Assembly (NCBI GenBank): GCA_028095005.1
Contig: CM051460.1
Coordinates: 69,479,676-69,543,675 of the forward strand
Source of the DNA: Rhynchospora pubera
Taxonomy: Eukaryota; Streptophyta; Magnoliopsida; Poales; Cyperaceae
DNA length: 64,000 nucleotides
Reading direction: 5' to 3'
Positions 1-12,420 of the stretch are shown here, piece by piece. The notes under the pieces were generated by a model, which saw nothing but the letters and a program-made list of their open reading frames with translations, did not search any database and was not told the DNA's origin. A program made the position numbers and the translations under genes. Positions within the stretch are counted from its first letter, which is position 1. Each line of letters starts with the position of its first letter.

Positions 1-505
1 TACAATTATCTCTAGATCAAGAAACGTATAATCTTCAAGAATGACACATTCCTATCTTGGATTATAGGATGATATCGTGTGACATAAGAATTAAAATAGA
101 GAAATACTTTTATTCTCTTATTCAGGATTTAAATACTGTAGCAGTACATTATTTATGCGAATTGGAAATCATAACGTGTTGCTAGATACCGCTTATGATT
201 ATTGAATTAAATAACGATTTAATTCCATGTCCAACTTAGCATAAATCCTCAAAGGGTCATACAGATCGAAATATAACCAAACAGTGCATTAATCATTTAT
301 TCGCATTAATGTGTCTTGCGAAAATATGATAAGTTGATTAATTGATTATATACTGATATAATTAATTAAGTCAAATAGATCATATCAAAATGATTTAATG
401 TATGAGCTAATCCCATAATAATTATTAATTAGTTAATAATTATTTTCAACTCAACACAATTTAATATAAATAGTTATATTGAATTATTAGGCTAATAATA
501 TATAT
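1..505 (+). mobile_element. 5' part of an old, split LTR (window edge)
   Basis: Positions 1-505 match the reverse complement of about 16,300-16,805 in the solo LTR at 15,661-17,419, with scattered differences. This is an LTR segment in plus orientation whose first ~600 bases lie outside the window. It stops in a TA-repeat tract after a stretch aligning with about 16,300 of the solo LTR. The next part of the same LTR is found, same orientation, at 15,521. No coding sequence is present. The LTR identity is seen by homology; that it belongs to one copy with the 15.5-17.9 kb pieces is inferred. Confidence 0.8.
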
Positions 506-507
506 AT

Positions 508-922
508 ATAGGGATATGCTATGGTGCATCGCGATGTATTGAGGCTTTTGTACATCGCGATCATTATCCGTCAACCGTTTTATAAATAGACAAATCTAAT
601 TAAATCAATCCAATCTACATATTGAAATCTCATTACAAACCAAATTTTATAAATTTTTGAAATTTTTTTACTATTTGTTTCGATTTTTCTAAAATTTTCC
701 TTTTTTGGAAACCAATTAATAATAAAGAAATTCTAAAAATGGCAGGTTTTAAAAAAATAAAAAAAAAATAGTAAAAAAATTCCAAAAAATATAAAATTTG
801 GTTTGTAATGAGATTTCAATATATAGATTGCATTGTTAATTAGATTTTCAATTTGTAAAACTATCGACAAATATGATCGTGATGTACAAAAGCCTTAATA
901 CATCGCGATGCACCATAGCATT

Positions 923-929
<7 letters not shown>
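508..929. mobile_element. Foldback MITE, family A
   Basis: The two ends are inverted copies sharing a TATGGTGCATCGCGATG core, then ACATCGCGATC or its variant, then an inner arm with TATTGAAATCTCATT and ACAAACCAAATTTTAT. Nearly the whole 420 bp can fold on itself. It sits in a TA-repeat tract on both sides, so a target duplication cannot be told apart from the repeat. There is no ORF. Confidence 0.8.

Positions 930-958
<29 letters not shown>
925..958. repeat. (TA)n microsatellite between MITE A and Helitron 1
   Basis: About 34 bases of near-perfect TA repeat lie between the end of the MITE and the TC start of the Helitron. Similar TA tracts separate all the elements that follow up to 8.6 kb. 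Confidence 0.9.
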
Positions 959-963
<5 letters not shown>

Positions 964-3900
964 ACTATATTAAAAGCACCAATGGAAGGATGTAACATTT
1001 CAGGATACAACTTTGGTCTGAACAATCTGCACCATTGATTATCAATTTTGAACGATCTACACCATTGGCGATCGAAATGTTACTTGATAAAGGGATCAGA
1101 TGATTTCTCCGAACGAAGAGTTGATTAATCTTTCGTTTGGAGCGCTACTGGGTTCGAACAAACACGTAACTTATTAATCATTCGTTTGGTGCGTGACTCC
1201 GCTCCTCTCTTTTCCTCATTTTTCAATTTTCCTTTTCAATCGCACCTCTTGGCTCTTGCGAGTTGTGCCAGAAAGGCGCCGCTCTCCTTTCCCCTCTCAA
1301 TCCAAGTCGCTACTCCGAACCCTGTCGGCGCCTCTTCTCCTCCGATGACGACAAGGCGGTGCTCGATTCGAGAGTGTCGAACAACAAGACCCACCCATAG
1401 AGAACGGAACCCCCACCCTGTCACGGTAGCCGCCTCACTGTCCACTTTCCGATCTGTTAAGCGACAAATCTTTTTTCATTCCACAGAAGATCATGTAAGA
1501 TCTGTTATTTATTTTTTTGGTTTGGATTTGGATTTCATGGTTAAGAGCATCAAACAGATTGTAAATATCATGAGCTACAGAATTAAGCATATTATTACTT
1601 TATCAGTGCACCAACTCCTTATATCAAAAGCAAAGGCTAACCTACACAGCTTTTTCTTTTGAGAATGTCTCAACCAATCCTTGTTGAAAATCCTAAGAAC
1701 ATGGCTCTTTGTGTCAACTAATTTTACTTATCTATTTTTTTTAATCTTGTTGTTATTTGGATTGCTTCACTATGTTTGTTTCTCTTGTACTGATGGGTCC
1801 ATCAGTGGCTTTTATTATGACCCAATGTGCAGGTTTTCTTTCTCGACGGGTTGTCCATAATTGGTACAGGATATTGGTATAGGAAACCTTGTACAATTTT
1901 TCATGTTTGTATTGTTTATTTTTTTAATACTGCTTCATGGAATTCTGGATTTCATTAGTTTAATACTGTTCATGGAATTTTTAATCAAAGAGGTAACCAA
2001 AAGTCAAAGAAGAAAACAACAGGGAAAAAGAGTGAATGACTGAAAAGAGAGAGGAAAAGCACAAAATCCCTTTCATAATTTTATTCTGGTTCGCAACTTT
2101 CATTTAAAATTGTATTTCTTATGGTTTACATTTTTATAGATTTGATGTTTTTTTATAGAAAAAGGAAATCACGGAGTTAGATTGATCTCCGGCTGTCACT
2201 GTTTGGAGAGTTGCTCCGTTTTGGTTTGATCTATATATAGATTTTGGACTGAGCTTCGACGGAGGGAGGTAGCAAAAGAGGAGACGTTCATGAAAGCAGT
2301 ATCGATTTGGGGAGAGTAGGAGGTGTTGGTGTTTCTATGTCTGTGAAGAAAGAGATAACTGTAAAGGATGAAAGATCAATCCACTGGTATCTTTTTCAAT
2401 ATTTCTTTTTTCAAATGGAATATTTATTTATTATTTTATATAAATGGAGTTAGATCGGATCTCAGATTTCAGTGTGCTTTGTTTCAGTAAGATTTTTAGT
2501 TTTTATAGGATTGAGATCGAATTTGTTATTTAACATGTTTAGCTTCTTGATTTTGTTCCTCTTGGAATAAGTTTGTCTCATTTTCTCTCCAAATAAGTAA
2601 ATTTTGTGATTATTTTTATTAGGCGACGTCAGATCGGATATGAAGGCTCTAATGAAGAAACTCCTCAGGTGCACAAAAACAGAAATTAAATTGCAAGCAT
2701 AAAACAAATTAAAGGCAATTAAAATAAGTATTTCACGAAATATAATGTTGTTACCATTCAAATGCAGACACGGATAAAACCTATATGGGAAGGTAAAGAA
2801 AATGGCAAAGGATATTATTCTCGATTTCTCAAAGAAATCAGACTTGGCTGTGATGATTTTAAGGTTTGTTTCAAAGGATAGTTATACTGATACTGGTTTT
2901 GATGGAATTTATTAGAATGCCATACATTTGGAGATAGTCTTATTTTCTGATATGCAACATTTTTTTATGTATCAGGTACTTTAATGTTACTAGATTAGAC
3001 CTAGAAGGCTGGTTAGGAGAAGCTCCAAGGCCTGAATTGAGAGAGCACGGTCACATATCAGGTGCATGTTTTGATGCAGCCCTGGAAATCATTCCTGGTC
3101 TCAAGGTAAATAATTTATTTAAACATATCAGGGGTAGTATGGTCTTTTCATACAAATGAAGGATTCTCGCTGGATGATATTGTTCCTTAGTTCCTGGGGT
3201 TTGTGTAAGATAATATGTGAAAAATGATTTAATGAGGTAAACATTCTCAATAGTTAAGATAATAATTCATTTATTAGGTGAACGGTACAGATTATGAGAT
3301 GCCAGATGGGACATGTATAAGAGACTATATAGATGTTGGTTGCTGCTCATGTCAAAGCTTTTGACAAGGCACTTGAATATTTAATATTTTCTGGTGTTTC
3401 CTTTTGTTGCTGACAAGAATATTTTGTTTCTTGTGTGTTTTAGGATGACATGTTTTTAATTTAGTTGTCAAGCCTCACAAGGACACAGCTCAGTATAGGT
3501 GAGAAATTGAGTACTACTGCTTAGATTTTGTCGATCTTGTCAAGCTTTTCTTCAGGTTACTCTTCTTTTCCATATACTACTCAAATTTATATAGGTTGTG
3601 TGTTCTTTTTTTTGTTTTAATATGGCAGGAGATTGGGAATAGAAAATGTGCTTAGATTTTGTATATTCACTAATGTAAATAGCCTTTCGAACAAAATTTT
3701 ATTATGCAATTGCAATTTGGGTGTTTTAAAGAATGTTCCAAGAGTTGTTTCTTTTGTATATTGCTAAATTAAATTTTTTGTGTTCAAAACCATCGAAGAA
3801 ATGTTTACTTTAACTAAGAATGTCCTTAATCGACCAATTGGAATCTCTCATTTTAAGCTACATTTTATACCGGTACTAAATTGAGAGAATATCAGGTACA

Positions 3901-4386
3901 CCGGCAAACGAATGGACGAGATGTTTTATACCGGTACTAAATTGGAATCACTCAGTTTTGTCTCAGAGTACCAACTGTACCAAGACGCAGTTGCTGATGT
4001 AGGAGATGAGGAGAAATACTATGAAGAGGAGGAAGCCAAGGAGGATTAGGCCTTCACGATATGAGCTACATAGAAATCACAACCTTAGTTTATGCTATTT
4101 GGTAAAAGGTTTGTTATCGGGTTCAGACCCTGGCATTACTCGCTATTGGACAAATGTGTACCAATGTGTAGGCTGTGTAGCGCAATTGTACAAATGTTTA
4201 CCAAGGTTTCTCTCAAAAATTTATTATTTCTTTTTACAATAAAATACTTATTACATCACGTGTAGAGAAATTTTTAGGAACAAAAATGTTAGCATAAAAA
4301 ATATGTATATATACTAAAAGTCTTTAATTATTTGAAATGTGTAAAAAAAAAAAATTGTCCGCACATTGAGCGGGCATTGCTGCTAG
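959..4386 (+). mobile_element. Helitron 1, non-autonomous, with captured gene fragment
   Basis: The 5' end reads TCTCTACTATATTAAAAGC, a typical plant Helitron start (TC). The 3' end has a short hairpin (CCGC at 4,359-4,362 pairing with GCGG at 4,370-4,373) about ten bases before the terminal CTAG at 4,383-4,386. The element sits between A (958) and T (4,387), as expected for Helitrons. There is no Rep/helicase ORF, so it is non-autonomous (3.4 kb). It carries a piece of a UDP-arabinose 4-epimerase-like gene with introns. The segment 1,186-1,500 is GC-richer and may be other captured sequence; I do not recognise it. Confidence 0.8.
2621..3390 (+). pseudogene. UDP-arabinose 4-epimerase-like gene fragment (captured)
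   Basis: Four exon-like pieces are joined by plausible GT-AG introns: about 2,621-2,668, 2,768-2,863, 2,976-3,105 and 3,278-3,390. They read like the middle of a plant UDP-arabinose (UDP-xylose) 4-epimerase, an SDR-family enzyme of nucleotide-sugar metabolism. Visible landmarks are EETPQ, then Y-G-K-V-K (the Y-x3-K catalytic motif), DIILDFSKKSDLAVMILR, LGEAPRPELREHGHISGA, FDAALEIIPGLK, DGTCIRDYIDV and, in another frame, AHVKAFDKALE. An extra base just before the YGK motif and a small deletion after IRDYIDV break the frame. The N-terminal Rossmann motif and the C-terminal third are missing. Retained introns indicate capture from genomic DNA rather than from mRNA. It could be another epimerase of the same family. 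Non-functional. Confidence 0.75.
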
Positions 4387-4397
4387 TATATATATAT

Positions 4398-7300
4398 AGA
4401 GATAGGCTAAATTAGACTCCAGCCTATAGCACCTCTGTGTGCCGAAGTGTTATAACCGTCAGATCGCAAATCCAATGGTTTAGATTTTGTCGGCGAGGGA
4501 ACGAATTTGGCCTTCGTGGCTGTTAAAATTGAATTGTATATTCCGTTTGATTCTCCGTTTCCTCGCGTGCATATCAGTATCAGATCGATCTCGTCTCTTC
4601 TCTACCGCTTGGCCTCTCTCTCACGCTTCTCCTCTTCTTTCTAAGCCATCTGAAAAAAGAAAAAACGAAACCTCTCTCCCGATGTCTCTTTCTGATGCTT
4701 GAAAACGCCTCCTCCATGGGCCAAACCTGACCTCCGTCTCCTCTTCTCGTGGTTGTCTCCGTGATATGGTAGTAGAGACGCCTAGAAATATCTCTCCACG
4801 CCACTAACCCTAGGAGCCCATCCTGCTGGGAGAGATTCCTCGAAACCCAAGAAAATCCTAGGAGCCCATCCTTCTTGTTAATTTTGGTTTAAAGGTAAAT
4901 AGGTTGGATGGTTTCAAGTTAATTTTGGTTTAAAGATAAATAAGACAATTTTGGTTTAATCTAGTTAAGGGGGTCTAATCTGGTTTTCCTCTATAGATTT
5001 ATTCTTTTTAGAAAAGAGCAACAAAAAGATAATTGTTTGTAAATTATAAAATGTAAGCTAATTTCTGAATATGCTAGTATTGGATTGGGTTCTGCTGGTA
5101 CGGGTATGATTTTAGGAGCTGATTTCATTGGATTTTGCTTATCCACTCAATCTTTTTTTTTTTAAATTTCTTTGACATAAGACAAACCAGAATCAAGTGT
5201 GTGGTATGATTAGGACTCTAAGCCATTACCAGTAAAGATACTTTTAATTTCACTAATGTTAATTATGCTTACAATTAATGATGCTTTTTATGTATTGTTA
5301 AAAAAAATGCTTACAATTTGATTTCAAGAAGAATTGCAGCCGGTGCATAGATTATTAGATCTCTTTTATAATTTGATTTTAAAGTGTAAACAAATCAGTC
5401 TTCAAGTTTCGGGACCAAACTATATTCAGGAGCAAGAGGCAAAAAAAAATCTGTATCTAACTAAATAAACTTTGGGTTAATAAGCTAATTATTTATGTTA
5501 TTTTGGCTTGCTTATACACTAGGAGATATCTAAACGGAGAAAGAGGATGGTGAAGAAGTGAGAAAAATAGAAGACTAGGACTAAGTAAAGAGATTTTGTT
5601 ATTTAATTTCATTTATCTTGTTTTCAACTAATTTATATATGATAGATTTCAATTGTCAATTTCATATATGTATGAGAGATTTGATATATGTATGGACGTA
5701 TATTATACGTGAGATGTTGTTTGGATAATTGGATTTTTGTTATGTTTGTCTTGCCTTCAGGATTTGAACTAAGTCATGTATGGCTTATTTTCATTACCAT
5801 GTGTCTTGCCTTCAAGATTTCCTTTTTTTTTATTATATAATGTTTGTGTAGATGGCATCCGATTTTTTGAAAGAAAGTCTATCTAGTATTCGAAATTGCA
5901 TATGCTTTTCCACATAATACAAATTTATACAAAATATTCTTCAAATAGATTTCATTACACATACATGTATTGATGAGGTCAAATGTAATTACATATAATT
6001 AAGTTCACTAATTTACAAAAGTACAACAGTTACAAGAACTTAATCATAACATCAATTGTCTTCTTCATTTCTTCAAATTGCTGATATCTGTAAGATGTAA
6101 TAGAGAATTTTTACACAATCAGTCTCTCACAGCCATACCTCAGTAGGATAACATATTAGGATATGGGCTCACCTTTAGCTTTGATAACACCTAATATTAG
6201 AAAAAAAAATATTAAAAGAGATCCAAATAAAAAAAATATAAATAAATAAATTGCTAACATTATATGCAGGAGTAAGACTCAGGACTGAAAATCAAATTAC
6301 TGCACAAAACTAAATTAGGGGCAGTGCCAACTCAAAATAAGCAATGAAATTTAGATATGCCGACTTGTCATGTCATTGCTTAAATACATATTGTCAAGTT
6401 TTAATCTGGATATCAAATTCTTGTTCTAATTAAAGAATCTCCATCAAATCCCCAGTTCTTAAGATGAAGCTGCCACTTTTGAATGAATCAAGAACGACAG
6501 AAAAGTCACGATAGACACAAAACAAGGCTGATGAGTAGCCACATTTTAAGTGAGCTTATAAAAGCAACTCCTTGTAGCAGCTATAGAATCTCCATCAAAT
6601 CGCACTAATGAGTGTATACCAGTACCCTTTCTATCTACTAGCACTGGTACAGCAGATGTTATATACCTAATTATTACTCCTACTGGCACTGCCATAGAAT
6701 CTTCGTATCTCTACTCAATGCGTGCACCTCTATCCTAATTATTACACAACAAACAAAAAGAGGCAGCAATTGATAGTAGATTGTAGAAGATTAGAATAAC
6801 ATATTATACAACAAACCCACCTGCAACTTTAATTTGACCAAATGACAGTGCTATAAGGGATCCTTGACTTTACTGGGCCCTTATACGAGAATTAAACCAA
6901 ATTGCAAACAAATTAAACCAAAATTAAACCAAATTGCAAACAAATTAAACCAAAATGTCAATTACCTTTGCTCCACGCTAGTCTTTTGGGCGCGGGCGCA
7001 ACCCTAGGCATGAGATTGCTTTGTCGGAAGGGATTCGAATCTACGAGAGAGACGATAGGGTATTGCTTCATCTAGATGGCTTTGGCGAGATCTGTGTCAG
7101 AGATCGAGAGGATAGATTGGCTTTGGCGAGATCTGTGTCAGAGATCGAGAGGATAGAGATTTGCACTGAGGTGAGAGAGTCTTCTTTCTTTTTGTGTTTT
7201 GGCTCGATCTGAAAGGAACGCGAGAAAACAGACAGGAACCGTCAGAGAGAGACAGCGGGAGAGAGGTTTCGCTTTTTCTTTTTCTGGATGGCTTGATCGG

Positions 7301-7549
7301 AAAGAGGAGGAGTTCCAGAAGCGTGAGAGAGAAGCCAAGCGGGAGAGAAGAGAAGAGATCGATCTGATACTGATATGCACGCGAGGAAACGGAGAATCAA
7401 ACGGAAAATACAATTCAATTTTAACAGCGGCGGAGGCCAAATTCGTTCCATCAGCGACAAAATCTAAGCCATTGGATTTGCGATCTGACGGTTATAACAC
7501 TTCGGCACACAGAGGTGCTATAGGCTGGAGTCTAATTTAGCCTATCTCT
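4398..7549. mobile_element. Foldback element B with ~320-bp terminal inverted repeats
   Basis: The ends at about 4,398-4,715 and 7,222-7,549 are inverted copies of about 320 bp, roughly 90% alike by eye, both starting AGATAGGCTAAATTAGACTC. It lies between TA-repeat tracts. The 2.5-kb middle has no convincing coding sequence. Long TIRs suggest a MULE-like or other foldback origin, but no transposase is present, so the superfamily is not established. Open frames in the TIRs are simply antisense readings of the two arms. Confidence 0.8.
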
Positions 7550-7566
7550 ATATATATATATATAGA

Positions 7567-8550
7567 GAGAGGAATGATATACTACACTCTGGAGTATTGA
7601 GCCCTCATACACCGACCTTTTATGTCGTCAGATCGCTTTAAATTCTGTGCAGAGATGAGATCGAATGGATTGGATGAGAGCGCTGGACTCCGCTTTTGTT
7701 TATTTTTTTCGTTAAAAGCCTGTTTACTTTCCTCTCCGTCTCCCCTTTTCCTTCCGTTTGCAAAAAAAAAAAAGAGCATCTCCATCTCCTACGCTCCCTG
7801 CCTCTCTATCTCTCTCTCTCTCTTCGAAAGAGAAAAACTGAGGTCTCAACTCTCACTTCTGCGGCTCTGCCTCAGCACCTCATGCGAGGTCTCGATTTCC
7901 TTCACTACTTCAACACCTCGCACCTCAGCAACTCTCCCTCGACAGCAACCCTTGTTGACTACCTTTAAATTGCCAAGTCTAAAAGATATTTTCATTGCTA
8001 ATTCGAACATTTATAGATTTCACACTGTCACAAGAAATTTGGATTTTAATTGTTAAAGGTTGTTGCCAATTTTGATTTTTTTTGGGCCTATGGTTTATGC
8101 GATTTGCCAATTTTCATTACATACTTTAATAAAATCATTAAGGTGCTTAAGTTATTAATGAATTTTTTTCTTCCGTTTAAAAATCCTGAGGAGAGAGGAA
8201 TCAGCGGTGGAGATAGCGAAGCTAGGGTTTTTGGTTTCTTTCCGAAGGTCGAATCTGTGGAGACTGGAGAGAGAGAGGAACGTATTAAATGGAAATTGCA
8301 ATTGCTCAGGACGCCCCTTTTGCAAAACACTCATGTTTTCCCATGAAAAGACTAAAATATCCCTATGTATCGAAACCGTCAGTTAAGAAGAGACGGTAAA
8401 TTTTAAAACTATCAGAGAGTTCTGAGCAATTAGCGCCTCCATCCAATCCACTCATCTCAATCTAGTGCACGATTTTTGAAGCGATCCAAAGGCATAGAAA
8501 TTCAATGTATGAGAGCTTAATACTCCAGAGTGTAGTATATCATTCCTCTA
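7567..8550. mobile_element. Foldback element C (~1 kb)
   Basis: The left end (AGAGGAATGATATACTACAC, CTCTGGAGTATT) recurs inverted at 8,515-8,550. The similarity continues more weakly for about 110 bp (CAGATCGCTT versus TGGATCGCTT, and GATGAG...GGATTGG). TA repeats flank both sides. The pyrimidine-rich interior at 7,690-7,960 and the purine-rich stretch near 8,190-8,290 resemble gene leader sequence but encode nothing I recognise. Confidence 0.75.
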
Positions 8551-8576
8551 TATATATATATATATATATATATTGT

Positions 8577-8717
8577 AACATTATGTTATTTAGCACTATT
8601 TTAAATTAAAAATAGAAATATTTTATTAATGTTATTTTATTTTAGAGGCGCTAAATTTAGGCATCTCTTTCTTTCAACACCAAAAGAGGTGGTTATTTAA
8701 GAGTTCTTTTTTTTATA
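8577..8717. repeat. Segment with GAGGCGCT / GAGGTGGTTA repeats (left)
   Basis: This short stretch holds AGAGGCGCTA, GGCATCTCT and AGAGGTGGTTA. The same motifs recur at 12,330-12,410. They look like subterminal repeats of a CACTA-type element, either split by the Helitron-like element at 8,718-12,305 or belonging to two elements. The family is uncertain. Confidence 0.35.
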
Positions 8718-11700
8718 TCTATAGTATATTAATTAAAACCCGTGGGTGTCCGATGGCCGCTTTTTTGCTGGATGCGCGACACGCCATCACAACCGTCCGC
8801 ATGTTTTCGCGATCAGATCTGATTTGCCTTTCTTTTTTCCTCTTTCTTTCCGACCTCACGCAGACGCAGACGCAAACGCCCTTTTGCTTTTGACCTGGTG
8901 TGTGCCTCTACCTCCTCAACATCTCAATTCCCCCTCTCCATTTGTTTGTGCCCAAGCTCCTACCCTCCTCTGATCGACACCGCCTCCCTTTGTTACCTTG
9001 CGTGGTTGCAAACGGCAGAGATGGTACGTAAGAAAAAGGGGCCCGACCCACCATTAACGAATCTCAGTTTGATGTAATTGTAAGCTGCGACTGCTGACGA
9101 AGCCACACACCGGTCTGCTCGGTGGCGCTTCCTGAGGGGAATTCAAAGGAGGATGAGGATCTGATCGATAGCCGCTGCCGCCTCGATGGCACTCAAACAA
9201 GCAAGGATTTCTTAACCTAATATCCTTCCTTGACCTCTTTCCAACCCCGTTAATCTCCCCATGGCTTCCATATAAAAAATGAATACGAGGAGCAGTCCTT
9301 CAAGCGATTAAATATTCAACTCTATTTGTTACTGCAACATGTGTGATTTCAAGTTATTTTACTTCTTTCTATTTTGGCATTTTGCTACCATAACAAATTT
9401 GGATTGACCGAAATCTTATTTAAATAATATTGCACTTGCAGACTACATCAATGAATATTTAATCATCATCTCTTATAGATGATGTTTACTGGTACTCATT
9501 TTAAGGTTAATTTTTCATTTCTTTGAATATGATCGTCAAAATTCAAATTGAAGATTGTTTTTTGTTTGTAAGTTTTTTTAAATATTCCTCTTGCACCTCT
9601 AATTTGAATTAACATTAATAGTTTGATATGAAAAATTTTAGGCAGTTGGATTAAAGACAAAAAGCATGGAAGAGCAGATAAGTAAGCTTATGAATTGCTT
9701 GGTAGAGAAAGGTGGACAATTGAGACGGCCTCCCTTAACAACCCACTAGGTTAGATCCACTTCTTACTGTTTTTTATTTTAATAATACAATTGCTAAAAT
9801 ATAGTTATAATTGATCTCCATGAGAAAATAGTCTGGTCAAATTTTAGTGCCTAAGCACCATCACAGGCTGGCAACTATTGCAATTTTTTTTAACTTTCCA
9901 GGTAATTTTTATAGAGAGAAGCATATTTCAATTATGTTGGAAGACCTTTTCATTGTCCTTTAATGCATCATAAACATGTTTAGAATATTCTTCAATAGTA
10001 GTATTGAAATTACTAATTTGAAGAACTTTATAATAAAAGTGATCTTTGTGCCCTCATTGTTGTTTCCTTGGCTACATACTAAAAGGTAAAACCTTCTGTG
10101 ATATTGATATCCCCACTATACATCATGTTCAGCCTATTTTTGTTTTTCCCTTAAAAATAATATTCTATGATACTAATTATTTTAATTATTCACTTACTGA
10201 GAAGACATCTTTTCTTATTGTACCATGTTGAATGATTGGTCTGCAGATATTTATGAAAAGAAGAATGTTGTTACATTGAAATAATACTGATACAAGAAAA
10301 ATGTACAGAGAATGAGGGTATAAGGGTCAATAAGAAAAATTATGTTAAATAATTATCTTTCATATTACATGACGGTAATTGATATATGAGGTAAATTAAC
10401 TGATATTGCTCATCAAGAGTTTTTTTAGCAGTTATAAGCTGTTTATACACTAACAAAATTGTTGTACGAAGAAATATGTGAACGGCTTAACAGTGACAAC
10501 TTCTATTTACATTTTCTATTCTTCTATTGTTCCTCAACACTGGAATTGAACTTTGTCCAGTTACCAAATGTTAATATAAGCTTTGAACCATCATTAAAAG
10601 CTTGGGGTTTTTTTTTTATCTGGAACACTGAACTTCTGGGAATCTTCTATTGAGGAACAATAGGTTCCTGTAAATACCTCAGTATATTGTTTTCTGCATT
10701 GAAAATTTCAGTACTGCGGTTAACAGTTTAGATAATCACTTGACATTTTTTTTAAATGTAGACCATGTTTACAATAATTTTAAGATAATTTAGTATATTT
10801 TTTTATTGTGGCAGTAACAACAACGTGCTTGCAAAAAGATGATGGAGATGGTGCGGCACATCCAAGTATGAATATGATTGAACATGACAAATTATATGGT
10901 TTAATTTGGTTATCACATGTGCTAATCACTGTTAAATCAATGCACAGAGACATGGCATGTAAAAATGAATATTTTTCATTAAATTAAACATGAGACTATT
11001 ATGCAATCATCAAAAATGATTTTCTTGTATTTAATACATGTTTCCAAAGTGAGTCTGGCCCTGAATAAGAAATGTTTTACAGGATCTTTTGCTAACAAAT
11101 GACCTTAGACTAAGATAAAGTATATTCATTTATTTAAAGTTTTCATAGCAATTTCTGTGTACATATTCACATGTTTGAGATGTAACAAATGGTGAATTTT
11201 ATTGTCAATATTTATTTATACCAAAACCAATTTTTAGCGTGGTCCTGTCTTCTTTTGCTGTTACTGCCACATATATTCTAACATTACCTCAAGTTCTCAC
11301 GTTCCAAAGACAATCAGAAAAATCCAAGCACGATACCAGTAATTAGGATTGAACAAGCGGCCTGAGATAGCTCTTTCTATATCAACCTATCTAACTGGAA
11401 GCTATCGTTTGTATTTCATTCTAATAATTTTAAATGGCCACAAATTAAGCTGATTGTCTGGCTTTTCCTATTGTCACTCATGTATGGATTTGCCATGTTT
11501 ATTTGATTATGAAAAGTGAAACTTGCTTCATATTTTTAAATCACTTCAGCATTATTTACCATGTCTTATGACGACTCCAATTAATTGATCCTTAAATCCC
11601 CAAGTTCATCATGACAAGAGTATAGTTTCACCTTTTTCACCTTTTATCATCTTATTGCATTATTTTTTTCAGGTGAGTTACTGGAGCATCATCTCTTCCA

Positions 11701-12305
11701 AAAAGGCAGTAAACAAAATTTTATGAGCATATGATATAAAAGATCCATCATTTTTCAAGTGAAAATAGAATTAGGTAATTCTATCAGTAATGATACTTTT
11801 GAAAGAGTTTCTACTCTAAATTTAGAATAGTGCCTTTTAATTTCTGATGAAGTAGATGGTAATTTCAAATTGACCATATGTAGATGGAGTGCGTGCTAAT
11901 TTTTTTAATAATTTTTTAATAATTATGCCTTCATTTGGATTGAAATCATTTGCGCAAAAATTGTATATGTCATTACCTATTTCTTTAAAATCAATAAAAG
12001 ATTATTTATTATTGTATAAATTCTGGAAACACAACAAAATTCTATGCTTACTAACCTTCAATATCAATTCTTCGACTCATCGAATTAGCAATAGCCTCAA
12101 TCATAGTTTCTATACCTTTTCTCTATATTTGTCATCTTATTTGGAACATAACTAGATTATGCCTCTAAAAGTGTTAATAGATTAAGAAAATTGAAAGAAA
12201 AAAATTACAAAATTCTCAATATAAAAAATAATTGAAGTCATCCTTAAAAACAAATTTAGATAAGTCAACCAAAATATCATTTGTTAATTATCAAAAATTC
12301 ACTAG
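8718..12305 (+). mobile_element. Helitron 2 (probable), 3.6 kb
   Basis: The left end reads TCTATAGTATATTAATTAAA followed by CCCGTGGGTGTCC, and the right end closes with CTAG at 12,302-12,305. The element lies between A (8,717) and T (12,306). A related 5' end is seen on the minus strand at 61,686. No GC hairpin is visible before the CTAG, which lowers confidence. The GC-rich 8,745-9,250 stretch could be captured promoter or leader sequence. A short frame at 9,666-9,749 (ATG, 27 codons, MEEQISKLMNCLVEKGG...) resembles an isolated exon but is unidentified. The rest is AT-rich and featureless. Confidence 0.45.
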
Positions 12306-12420
12306 TATATATATTTCTTTTACAAGCCAGTAAGAGGCGGTTATTATTAATAAGAGAATGCCTACCAAGAGGTGGTTAATTGTTAAGAGGCGCTAGTTAA
12401 GTTAAATGCGCTATACATAT
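12306..12420. repeat. Segment with GAGGCGGTTA / GAGGCGCTA repeats (right)
   Basis: This is the counterpart of 8,577-8,717: AGAGGCGGTTATT, AGAATGCCT, AGAGGTGGTTAA and AGAGGCGCTA within 100 bp. The bases CACTA at 12,301-12,305 overlap the Helitron CTAG, so this could also be the start of a CACTA element. I could not find the matching far end. Confidence 0.35.

Noticed and set aside
7199..7540. Overlapping frames on both strands at the right end of foldback B, and the similar ones near 4,487-4,804
   Set aside because: They are the two arms of the terminal inverted repeat read in different frames; the translations mirror each other and match no protein type.
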